From Candidatus Poseidonia sp. (GTDB lineage: Archaea > Thermoplasmatota > Poseidoniia > Poseidoniales > Poseidoniaceae), in NCBI GenBank assembly GCA_030829545.1, contig JAURAI010000005.1, positions 76,088 to 140,087 of the forward strand: a DNA stretch of 64,000 nt, given 5' to 3'. The notes under the pieces were generated by a model. The model was not told where the DNA came from. It was given only the letters and a program-made list of their open reading frames with translations, and made no database searches. Both the position numbers and the translations under genes were made by a program. Position 1 is the stretch's first letter, and every line of letters starts with the position of its first letter. Shown here one piece after another: positions 18,437-27,004 of the stretch.

Positions 18437-19635
18437 GTTTGCAGTCCACAAAGAAGCGAATTGAGGAGAAGCGTGAAGACATCACCGCTTGGATGAAAGT
18501 CAAACGCAGTGAAGTCGCCATTCCGATTTACGGCAGTGTTGACATTCGGGATGCTGGCTGGAAAGTCGGAGTCGTTGATGCCAACCACTTCCCCGCGGGA
18601 TTCAACAATATTTCACAGCATGATTTTGATGAATTGGCGCATCTGTTCGCCGAGCACATCCATCAGAATCATCCCGACTGTGGCTGGGTTCATATTTTCC
18701 CCGAAAGTCACACAAGGAACCAAGGCTATGTCGAAAATATCATCACCATCAAGCGGCTCATTGAGCAAGCAGGTTTCCGATGTACGGTCGGGTCACGCGA
18801 CCTTGATGAATTCGGCACATTGCACGGAATTTCTGGCCCTCTCAAATTGGATTTGGTTCAGTTGGACGACAATGGAGAGTTGAACGTTGATGGCCAATGT
18901 CCTGACTTGATTCTCCTCAATAACGACCTTACTGGAGGAACGATCCCTGGCCTCCAAACAACCAATGTCTCACCACCGGCTGAAATGGGTTGGCACGTCA
19001 GGAGGAAATCAGAACATTATGCCTGCCTCCAACCCTATGTAGAAGAAATTGCGGCACTCTTGGACATCGACCCGTGGCATATGATGCCCCGTTGGTTTGT
19101 TTCAGAAAACAAGTGTCTCACCGAAGATGCTTGCCGAATCAAACTCGCTGCAGAAATTGATGAATTTCTGGCCTCCATCCAAACGAAGTATGATGAGTTA
19201 GGTATTGAGGAAAAGCCCTTCGCAGTTATGAAAAATGATAGTGGCACGTACGGATTAGGCATTCTTATTTTGGAATCGGGGGATGCTATTTTGAATCTCT
19301 CAAACAGAAAAATCAACAAGTTGCGGTACGCTAAAGGTGGAAGCGATGTTGAAAACTTCCTGATCCAGGAGGGCATCCCTACAAACATGATCACAGAAGA
19401 CGGAGCTCCTGTTGAACCCGTAGGTTACCTCGTTGGAGGGGAGGCTGCCGCATGGTTTTATCGAATCAATCCAAAGAAATCCGCCCGGGACAATCTCAAC
19501 TCACCAAGTGCGATTTTCACCAGTGCTTCAGAAGCGACACAGAGATACGGTGAGCATTCAGAGACATGGCACGCTTTGCTCGCAGAGTTGAGCATGCTGG
19601 CCATGGGAGCAGAAGCAGCCCTTCGAGGGAAGTAA
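18430..19635 (+). CDS. glutamate-cysteine ligase-like protein (GshA, Acidithiobacillus/proteobacterial type)
   Basis: 'PIYGSVDIRDAGWKVGVVDANHFPAGFNNIS', 'MKNDSGTYGLGILILESG', 'LIQEGIPTNM' resemble the GshA family (Pfam GshA). Overlaps asnB by 7 nt. Confidence 0.7.
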   Translation: MLGLQSTKKRIEEKREDITAWMKVKRSEVAIPIYGSVDIRDAGWKVGVVDANHFPAGFNNISQHDFDELAHLFAEHIHQNHPDCGWVHIFPESHTRNQGYVENIITIKRLIEQAGFRCTVGSRDLDEFGTLHGISGPLKLDLVQLDDNGELNVDGQCPDLILLNNDLTGGTIPGLQTTNVSPPAEMGWHVRRKSEHYACLQPYVEEIAALLDIDPWHMMPRWFVSENKCLTEDACRIKLAAEIDEFLASIQTKYDELGIEEKPFAVMKNDSGTYGLGILILESGDAILNLSNRKINKLRYAKGGSDVENFLIQEGIPTNMITEDGAPVEPVGYLVGGEAAAWFYRINPKKSARDNLNSPSAIFTSASEATQRYGEHSETWHALLAELSMLAMGAEAALRGK

Positions 19636-19636
19636 G

Positions 19637-20674
19637 ATGGCAACCGTACACTGCTTGGGATGTGGTTTAGTTGGCGATTATGTCGCCCGACTGTTGGCTG
19701 AAGCAGGACATGAAGTCCATGCCTATGACCTCACAAAGCGCGATATTGCGGGCGTCAAGGTTCACGTTGGAGATGTATTCACTCAACTCAAAACACTTCC
19801 AGAAGGGTTGGTCATCAACATGTTGCCCGGAGATTTTGGACACCAGGCTACCCGTGAATTGGTTCACCTCGGGCGCAAGATTGTCGACCTGTCATTCGCA
19901 GAGCAAACTCCTGATGTACTCCAAGAAGATGCACTTAGTAAGGGTGCAACCGTTGTTTGGGATGTAGGCATAGCACCGGGTTTTTCCAACCTCTTGGTGG
20001 CGCAAGCCTTGAGAGATCAAGGTCGGGTCGATGATGTTCAAATCAGAGTCGGAGGAAATCCAACCAAACCCGACGGCAATTGGTCGTACATGGCCCCATT
20101 TTCGCCCTACGATGTCATTGCAGAATACACCCGGCCCGCTCGAATCATCAGTGATGGCGTGACCGTCGTTCGTCCGGCTCTTGACCAACGACATCGAATT
20201 ACTGTCAGTGGGCGAGGTGAAATGGAAGCCTTCCTTTCGGATGGTTTGCGTTCACTGTTGTGGACTGTTCCCGCTCAATCAATGGCGGAATATACCGTCC
20301 GCTGGCCGGGTCACATCCAACGTTATATCGACATGAAAAATGAGGGGACGCTGGACCCAGAAACATTGGTGCAGTCATGGGCACTGGATCCAACCAAAGG
20401 AGAATTCACCTGGATGGAAGTTCTCTTGACCGCTAACGGCGAAGTAATTCGTTGGACGGTGGAAGACGACGGGAAAGGAAGCGATTCATCGATGGCACGA
20501 ACCACAGGTCTGGTTACAACTGCGGTTGCTCTTCAGTGGCTTGAAACCCCCGAATCAATTCCTGTCGGTGTCCACGCACCCGAAGAATTGCCACCTGTAT
20601 TTCTCGAACGAGCAAGTGAACTGTTTCGCGAACACGGAGTGCAAGTTCACATGACCTCTCCCCGCACAGACTGA
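19637..20674 (+). CDS. saccharopine dehydrogenase-like NAD(P)-binding oxidoreductase
   Basis: Rossmann 'VHCLGCGLVGDYVARLLAEAGHEVHAYDL' and 'DVGIAPGFSNLLVAQALRD' typical of Lys9-like proteins. Confidence 0.75.
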   Translation: MATVHCLGCGLVGDYVARLLAEAGHEVHAYDLTKRDIAGVKVHVGDVFTQLKTLPEGLVINMLPGDFGHQATRELVHLGRKIVDLSFAEQTPDVLQEDALSKGATVVWDVGIAPGFSNLLVAQALRDQGRVDDVQIRVGGNPTKPDGNWSYMAPFSPYDVIAEYTRPARIISDGVTVVRPALDQRHRITVSGRGEMEAFLSDGLRSLLWTVPAQSMAEYTVRWPGHIQRYIDMKNEGTLDPETLVQSWALDPTKGEFTWMEVLLTANGEVIRWTVEDDGKGSDSSMARTTGLVTTAVALQWLETPESIPVGVHAPEELPPVFLERASELFREHGVQVHMTSPRTD

Positions 20675-20698
20675 AAGGGTGGACCGTCTCGCCCCACC

Positions 20699-21373
20699 AT
20701 GAACCGTTCCCTTTGGTACATCCTTACGATTGCCATTGGATTGTGGGTTTCGGCTACTGCCTGCGCTGGTTTGCTACCCGATGCTTGGGCTGAATGGCCC
20801 GTCAATATCTGGTGTTGGGGATTGTTCTCCTTCATCTACCTCAGAACTGACCGGAAGGAACGAATTGAGATGCTCACCGTCATTGCTATCGCTACGCCAA
20901 TGGAGCTCTTTTTCTCAGAAATATGGCTTGTGTATGAGTATCAACGCGATTTCATGCCCCTCTTTGTTTCCGCTGGCCATTATTTCCTCTTTGACCTGGG
21001 TCGCAGGATTGCCATAGCCTTGCCCGAACGTATGGCTTTTCCCATATTGATGCCATTCGTACCGCTTGTCGCCTATGGAGTTTGGACGGGTGGAGACACC
21101 TCTGCTCCGTTCCTGCTTGTCCTGGTATTGGCATTCACACAATGGGGGCCTCAACCCCGCCTTTATGCCTCAATGGCTTGGGCTGCTTTGGGAATGGAAT
21201 TACTGGGGACATACCTGAATAATTGGACTTGGGCAACCGACGTCCCATGGACCTCGCTCACTGCTTGGAACCCTCCCCTCTTGGTAGGTGCGTTCTACTG
21301 TTTTGGTGATGTATTAGTGAACCTGTGCGTTGCCAAGTTTCAAGGGGAACCGCCGCTGGAGGTTGTACCATGA
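20699..21373 (+). CDS. integral membrane protein
   Basis: 224-aa ORF with several hydrophobic helices; overlaps the next start. Confidence 0.6.
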   Translation: MNRSLWYILTIAIGLWVSATACAGLLPDAWAEWPVNIWCWGLFSFIYLRTDRKERIEMLTVIAIATPMELFFSEIWLVYEYQRDFMPLFVSAGHYFLFDLGRRIAIALPERMAFPILMPFVPLVAYGVWTGGDTSAPFLLVLVLAFTQWGPQPRLYASMAWAALGMELLGTYLNNWTWATDVPWTSLTAWNPPLLVGAFYCFGDVLVNLCVAKFQGEPPLEVVP

Positions 21374-21702
21374 CCGGCGTTGACGAACTGCGCAAACGCC
21401 GCGAAGAAGAGGCACTGCGCATCCGAACTGCACTGAATAGGCAGCGAGGAGAGCAACGTGCAAATACAAAGGGTGGCGAAGGTACCGTTGCTTTTGTTGA
21501 AGAACGAAAGTGCATCGGATGTGACCAGTGTACCATTGTTTGCGACGATGATGCCATTGAACTCTATCACCTCGATGTGAAGAGTCCGCTCATGTCGGTC
21601 GAAAGCAATCGGAAAGCGATGATCATCCGTGACGCTTGCACTGGATGCCGGTTGTGCGTCCTTGCATGTCCAACCGACGCCATCACAATGATTGACCGAT
21701 AA
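21370..21702 (+). CDS. 2[4Fe-4S] ferredoxin-domain protein
   Basis: 'CIGCDQCTIVCDDDAI' and 'CTGCRLCVLACPTDAI'. ATG at 21370 (MTGVDELRKRREEE). Confidence 0.88.
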   Translation: MTGVDELRKRREEEALRIRTALNRQRGEQRANTKGGEGTVAFVEERKCIGCDQCTIVCDDDAIELYHLDVKSPLMSVESNRKAMIIRDACTGCRLCVLACPTDAITMIDR

Positions 21703-21713
21703 GAGGTGAACAC

Positions 21714-22001
21714 ATGTCAAAGAAAGGAAAAGACCCGTCTGCACAACGCTTTGGTGGCGAATTCGGCCCCTATCGCAAACCTGGAACCACTGGCGTGAGC
21801 CTCTCAAATTTCAAAACGCTCGTTTGGGTATCAAACATCGGAGGTTTGTTGTTGGTGGTCCTCGCACTTGAATTGCTCTTCGTCCAGCACAACTTCACAT
21901 GGGGATTTCTTTCCCTCGTGATCGGTGTTGCTATTGCACTCTTCCCTTCGAATTACGAAATCGTCGGCATGAGTGACGACGATGCTGAAGACGGAAATTG
22001 A
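21714..22001 (+). CDS. small two-TM membrane protein
   Basis: 95-aa ORF with two hydrophobic segments, adjacent to ferredoxin and bc operon. Confidence 0.55.
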   Translation: MSKKGKDPSAQRFGGEFGPYRKPGTTGVSLSNFKTLVWVSNIGGLLLVVLALELLFVQHNFTWGFLSLVIGVAIALFPSNYEIVGMSDDDAEDGN

Positions 22002-22003
22002 AT

Positions 22004-24814
22004 TCAAGCTTCAGCAGGTTCTTGGACTTGGGTTTCTCCAGCCACCTGTGCTTTCTTCTCGTTGACTTGGCGAGCGAGGAATGACACGACGTCAAGGATT
22101 TCAATGTCCTCGTAGGCTTCATCGCCTTCAAACTTCAAACACTCAAAGTGAGAAACACACTTGGGACAGGATGTGAGCATGGTATCAGCACCTGTTGCAC
22201 GAACTTCTTCCATTCGAGTCACACGCAGGGAGCGTGCATTCTCGTTGCAGGACATCATGCTTGAAACACCACAGCACATGGCATCCTCGCCACTGTGCTC
22301 CATCTCGACAATCTCAACACCTTCGACTGCATTGATGAGTTCACGTGGTTCGTCGTAGATGCCCATTTGGCGACCAAGTCGACAAGGGTCGTGGTAGGTC
22401 ACCGTCGTTTCTTCAGATTTGAGGTTCATGTCAAAGCCTTGTTCAATCAAGAATTCAGTTGTGTGCATGACCTTAACGTCTTCAAGTTCGTAATCTCGAG
22501 CAAAGGTTCGGAAACACTCAGCACAAGAGGACACGAGGGTGTCAATACCCGATTCGTTGATCTTGCGCTGGTTGTAAGCTTTCAACTTCTCAAAGACTTC
22601 ATCCAAACCTTGCCACTTTTGGTCGTGACCACAGCACTTGAGGAAGTCTCGACCGAGGTAGGCAACATCTGTTTCCATCTCTTCAAAGAGTGTGAATGCA
22701 GCGGTCGTTGTATCCCCGAGGTTCATGCTTCCTTCATTGACGTGGGAAAACACCATTTCTTGGTCCAAGTAGTCAACGCAACCGGGATAGTAGCCGATGT
22801 TGGAGGTGATGGGGTACTCTTCTGTAGGGATGAATTCCTCATCCGCAGCTTCCTCAGCCTCAGCGTTGAGGACTGCTTGCAAGACGGTGTGGGGAATCTC
22901 TGCTTGGGGTCCACCGACAATCAGGCTTCGTCGGATATCAACATAGGAGTCGTAATCCACGAGTTGAGGGCAAGCATTGGTACATGCCGTACATGTAAGA
23001 CACGAATACAGAGGCACACCATCGTCTTCATTATTCCAAGAGTTGTAGATGATGTTGAGTTTGTCTCCACCGTTGAAAAGGCGAATTGGACAAGCGTCGT
23101 CACAAAGGTCACAGCCGTAGCACTTGTTCATTTCGAACTCATATCCACGGGCCATGTATCGGAGCAAAACGAAGACCAAGGCTCCGAAGGTGACACATGG
23201 AATGAACATTGCATAGGTCAACTTGGCGTCCAATGCTTTCGGGTTCTGGTGGTAGGTTGGATTTTCAATGTACGAGAAGGAGTCGCCTCCAAGAGCCATT
23301 TCTTCGCTGTTGGTGAGGTTGACCGTGTGGCCAGCAAGACCGGCAGGTGCATCCTCGCTCCAAATCAGCAGAGGCTGGAAACTTGCGATGGTGAACGCAG
23401 TTTCGGTCGAAATGCTCTGATTGAGGGCAAGTGGTCCGCTCACAACAACGTCGTAGGAGTAATCGTAGGTTCCAACGGTCATCTCAACGGTTGCACCTTC
23501 GCAATTTGCAAACGAAACTACTTCCTTTCCGTTGGCGTTGGTAACTGTAAGGGTGGTAGCGACCATCGTCTGGGTAGATACATCGTTGATTTTACGCTCG
23601 CTCGAGCGGAATTCGCAAGAGAGGTCGGTCGTGATGCTCTCTACTTCTTCAGGGTGGCCTTCGGGGAAGTAATCCAAGTCCTCAGTGATTGTGAAATTAC
23701 CAGTGACTGACCATCCATCTCCACCGTTGAAGGTGGTACTGTCTGCTGCGGCGTTGATACCATTTGCTGGATCTTGATGCCCGTTGGCATCAGAGAAATC
23801 GGTAATGATGTATCTTGCTGGCTGGTAGATATTCCAGTCCAACCATGCCACGGTTGGCACGACTCCGCTTTCTGACCAGCCTCGGTCGTCAGTGAATTCG
23901 TTGACGTCATGGACATGGACATCGGTAGGTTGAGTGCGCATGGCTTCCAATTCCCCGTAGTCCTTGATTGTCAGAAGGCCCTTTGCCTCCCAGAATCCGT
24001 TGTCATAGGTATCGTAGGTAGCCACGGTTGCGGCTGATGAGATAATCAGGGCACCGACGATCAGTTGGCGGCTCTTGGCAACGGTAAATCCTGTACCCCA
24101 AGCACGAATGAGCAAACCACGGCCAATGAAGTAGACACAAATCCACATCAGAATACCGGTCATGACCCACGGTATCGAATTGAATACGTCAGCAATCCAA
24201 GGTTCTCTTGTACCACACAACAGGTCACCGTGCGAATCAAGTTTACAGAAATCGGACCGATTTTTGCCGTAGAGCTCAAGGAAAATATTGATTGAGAAAA
24301 CGGAGATGAACCAAATGTGAGCGAGATAGACTGCACCAGCGGCTGCGAACCAAGGGTCTTCCACTGGTCGCTTTTCACGTCCACCGAGGAAAGGAGGAAG
24401 GGCAAGAATACCGACAGGAATACCTGTGAGAGCAGCGCCCCACCATGCAGCGTTCCATGGGAACATAGGTTGGCCTACAATTTCGCCAATAAAGCCTGTG
24501 GGAACCACAAATTGAGGGAGATATTCTCCCCATCGGAGGTATCCATATGAAAACAGAACATACCAGTCGGGGAATACAAAGCCTGCCTGAGCGTAGGGGT
24601 CCGCTGCACCGTGAAGTGGCGGAGGAATGAGCCATGCATAAAAGAGGAGAATGGAGAGCATGGACGCAAAGATGATGCTGTCACGCAACACTTCGTGCGG
24701 CCAGAATCCGTGACCCGTACGGGTACGCTTCCTCTTTTCTTCCGCCTTTTGGAGCTGTTCCTTTTCTTCCATGTAGAGCGAAGCTACACGGCCAAAGTTA
24801 TCGATTAATCCCAT
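22004..24814 (-). CDS. fusion: cytochrome b C-terminal/subunit-IV-like membrane domain + large loop + HdrD-like Fe-S/CCG domain
   Basis: N-terminus with multiple TMs and 'PPLHGAADPYAQAGFVFPDWYVLFSYGYLR' (subunit IV-like). C-terminus 'CYGCDLCDDACP', 'CLTCTACTNACP', two CCG motifs 'CCGHDQKW...SSCAECF' and 'MCCGVSSMMSC...TSCPKC'. Continuous 936-aa ORF. Confidence 0.85.
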   Translation of the reverse strand: MGLIDNFGRVASLYMEEKEQLQKAEEKRKRTRTGHGFWPHEVLRDSIIFASMLSILLFYAWLIPPPLHGAADPYAQAGFVFPDWYVLFSYGYLRWGEYLPQFVVPTGFIGEIVGQPMFPWNAAWWGAALTGIPVGILALPPFLGGREKRPVEDPWFAAAGAVYLAHIWFISVFSINIFLELYGKNRSDFCKLDSHGDLLCGTREPWIADVFNSIPWVMTGILMWICVYFIGRGLLIRAWGTGFTVAKSRQLIVGALIISSAATVATYDTYDNGFWEAKGLLTIKDYGELEAMRTQPTDVHVHDVNEFTDDRGWSESGVVPTVAWLDWNIYQPARYIITDFSDANGHQDPANGINAAADSTTFNGGDGWSVTGNFTITEDLDYFPEGHPEEVESITTDLSCEFRSSERKINDVSTQTMVATTLTVTNANGKEVVSFANCEGATVEMTVGTYDYSYDVVVSGPLALNQSISTETAFTIASFQPLLIWSEDAPAGLAGHTVNLTNSEEMALGGDSFSYIENPTYHQNPKALDAKLTYAMFIPCVTFGALVFVLLRYMARGYEFEMNKCYGCDLCDDACPIRLFNGGDKLNIIYNSWNNEDDGVPLYSCLTCTACTNACPQLVDYDSYVDIRRSLIVGGPQAEIPHTVLQAVLNAEAEEAADEEFIPTEEYPITSNIGYYPGCVDYLDQEMVFSHVNEGSMNLGDTTTAAFTLFEEMETDVAYLGRDFLKCCGHDQKWQGLDEVFEKLKAYNQRKINESGIDTLVSSCAECFRTFARDYELEDVKVMHTTEFLIEQGFDMNLKSEETTVTYHDPCRLGRQMGIYDEPRELINAVEGVEIVEMEHSGEDAMCCGVSSMMSCNENARSLRVTRMEEVRATGADTMLTSCPKCVSHFECLKFEGDEAYEDIEILDVVSFLARQVNEKKAQVAGETQVQEPAEA

Positions 24815-24829
24815 AATTACTCCTCCGTA

Positions 24830-25696
24830 TCAATGTGGCTCCGCAATACCTTGTACCCAAACGATGAACAAATGTATGATGATGAGCGTTGTGACGATCA
24901 CTGGAAGAATGAATACGTGAATGAAGTACATTCGTGTAACGGTGAGTGGCGTCAATTCTGAACCTGAAAACAGGAGCGTTGCGATGTATTTCCCGACCAG
25001 TGGACTTGAGTTCGCGAGATTGATTCCAATGATAGCCGCACCGTAGGCCAGGCTGTCCCATGGGAGGAGATAACCGGAATAACCGAACACGATGGTCAGA
25101 GCCATCAGGGCTACACCGATGAGCCAGTTGAGTTCACGTGGGTTACGGTAAGCGCCGGTGAAGTAAACACGGCACATGTGAAGGAATACGCTGGCGACCA
25201 TGAAGTGAGTTGTCCAGTGGTGCACGGCACGCAAGATATAGCCAAAGGGCAATTCTGTCATGATGTATTGCATGCTTGCATAAGCCGGTGAAGGGTCACC
25301 TTCGCCACCTGGCACGTAATAGATCCCGAGGACTGTACCCGTGATGACGAGGATGATGAAAGAAAGGAAGGAGATACCACCCAAACAATAGAGGGGGTAC
25401 CAATACCAAATGATTCGAAGTTTGTACTTCTCTGCGTGAGTTAACGGCATTTGGCGGTGCATGTTGTAGTAGGCACCCTTGGACATATTCCAGTAGTCTT
25501 GAAGCCTGAAACGTGTGTCCAGCCAAGAAAACACCCAGAGGAAGGAACGCTCTGCCACTCCCATCTTGCCAGTGGATTCAACAGCACGCAAGATGTCTCG
25601 ACGAGGCATCTCTTCGTTCTCCTTGCGCAGCGTAAACGCCACGAGAAGAACGAGGAAGACGATGAAGAACCACAAAACCCAGAACATTGTTGTCAT
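24830..25696 (-). CDS. cytochrome b6-like (N-terminal cytochrome b)
   Basis: Helix B 'HHWTTHFMVASVFLHMCR' and helix D 'HVFILPVIVTTLIIIH' (14 residues between His, b6f-like); 'GYSGYLLPWDSLAYGAAI'. Confidence 0.9.
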   Translation of the reverse strand: MTTMFWVLWFFIVFLVLLVAFTLRKENEEMPRRDILRAVESTGKMGVAERSFLWVFSWLDTRFRLQDYWNMSKGAYYNMHRQMPLTHAEKYKLRIIWYWYPLYCLGGISFLSFIILVITGTVLGIYYVPGGEGDPSPAYASMQYIMTELPFGYILRAVHHWTTHFMVASVFLHMCRVYFTGAYRNPRELNWLIGVALMALTIVFGYSGYLLPWDSLAYGAAIIGINLANSSPLVGKYIATLLFSGSELTPLTVTRMYFIHVFILPVIVTTLIIIHLFIVWVQGIAEPH

Positions 25697-25705
25697 TTCT
25701 TCACC

Positions 25706-26551
25706 TCAGTCACAATAAGTATACCAGTCAACATAATCTGGCAATCCTTCGATGTTATCACCGTTGAGTTGGATAGGGATGATGGGCAACCCGACAGGAG
25801 CAGGGCCACCTGAACGACGGATACCAGCATATTGGAAGGTAGCCCCGTTGGAACGGTTTCTGTTCGTATTCATTTCCAAAACAGTTGGGTCAAATCGGGA
25901 CGAATGGCAAATGCAGAACAATTTCGTACCTCCGTCATCTCCACCACCTGGCGTCCATGAATCTTCAGTAAAGGAATTTGAAACAAGTTGCCATCCTGGA
26001 ATACAACACAAGTGAGTACAACGGCCAAAGACCATCACGAGATCTTCGCTGGGCATCAAACGAGGGTCGGCTTCAGCCAAATCATCGAAGTGTCCGACGT
26101 ATTTCCCTGTCTCGTCGATTCCTTCTGTAAATTGGAAGCGGGCTTTTCCGTTGGATTCAATCGTGCCAGCGTTCTTGGAGTGCTCAACATACATCACGAC
26201 GACGGGAACACCGTTCCAAACTCCAGATGCACCAGAGGTACCGGTAGAAGAAAGAGCCGCTTCATTTTTGAAATCAGTTTTTGTCATGGGTTGCAAGTGC
26301 TTCGCACCGTACCATGCCTCGTCTTCTCTGCCTTTGGCCCAAAACTGGACGGCTAAATCACCGCCACCTGTCGCACCGGGTGGAAGAAGAATTGAGGCGA
26401 AGCCGAGTATACCAAGCGAAGCAGTCAACACACCTGCGGCAGTGTTGAATCCGTATCGAAGGAATTGCCGACGATTGACGCTCGTGGTGGTTCCAGCGAG
26501 GCTATCTCCTTCAACAGATGGTGCTGGTTTGAGTTCATATTCACGTGCCAT
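25706..26551 (-). CDS. Rieske [2Fe-2S] protein
   Basis: 'CTHLCCIPGW' ... 'FCICHSSRFDP' Rieske ligand motifs; Tat/TM-like N-terminus 'NRRQFLRYGFNTAAGVLTASLGILGFA'. Confidence 0.9.
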   Translation of the reverse strand: MAREYELKPAPSVEGDSLAGTTTSVNRRQFLRYGFNTAAGVLTASLGILGFASILLPPGATGGGDLAVQFWAKGREDEAWYGAKHLQPMTKTDFKNEAALSSTGTSGASGVWNGVPVVVMYVEHSKNAGTIESNGKARFQFTEGIDETGKYVGHFDDLAEADPRLMPSEDLVMVFGRCTHLCCIPGWQLVSNSFTEDSWTPGGGDDGGTKLFCICHSSRFDPTVLEMNTNRNRSNGATFQYAGIRRSGGPAPVGLPIIPIQLNGDNIEGLPDYVDWYTYCD

Positions 26552-26557
26552 TGGTCA

Positions 26558-27004
26558 TCACCACTTGTACTCTCGCCAGTCTTTCTGGTGTTCAGGAATG
26601 AACTTGTTTTGAGCGTGCTTGACAATAATTGTGTCAGGAAGGATGTACTTGAGGTAAATCACACCAATCATAATCACCGTGGTGAAGGTCATGGCCAGAT
26701 GGAACGAGAGTTGTTGTTGGTCCCAGCCTTGAGCAAGACCGTATACCATCGAGAAACTCCAATAGCAAATCCAGAAGAGCCCCCATGCAAGGAAAAACAT
26801 GGTGAGGTAGGATGCTCCTGATGGCGCCAGTGAGGCGCTTACAATCGTTCCGGGTTCAGCGACGTTAAAGACACCGTGATCGATTGCAGAGGACATTTGA
26901 TCCTCTGTCAATTCTGCTCCTTCGAGTGCAACACGTGCATCGTCAACGGGGATTGAGCCGTCGGCTACCCCTCGCAATAAGGTAGTAATGGTGTCATCCA
27001 TCAT
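26558..27004 (-). CDS. membrane subunit of the bc-type complex operon (hypothetical)
   Basis: 148-aa ORF with two TM helices, 4-nt overlap with the upstream gene, within the operon. Confidence 0.55.
   Translation of the reverse strand: MMDDTITTLLRGVADGSIPVDDARVALEGAELTEDQMSSAIDHGVFNVAEPGTIVSASLAPSGASYLTMFFLAWGLFWICYWSFSMVYGLAQGWDQQQLSFHLAMTFTTVIMIGVIYLKYILPDTIIVKHAQNKFIPEHQKDWREYKW

Noticed and set aside
22295-23710. 471-aa ORF on + strand
   Set aside because: Entirely antisense to the cyt b/HdrD-like CDS, which has clear Fe-S and CCG motifs; composition artefact.
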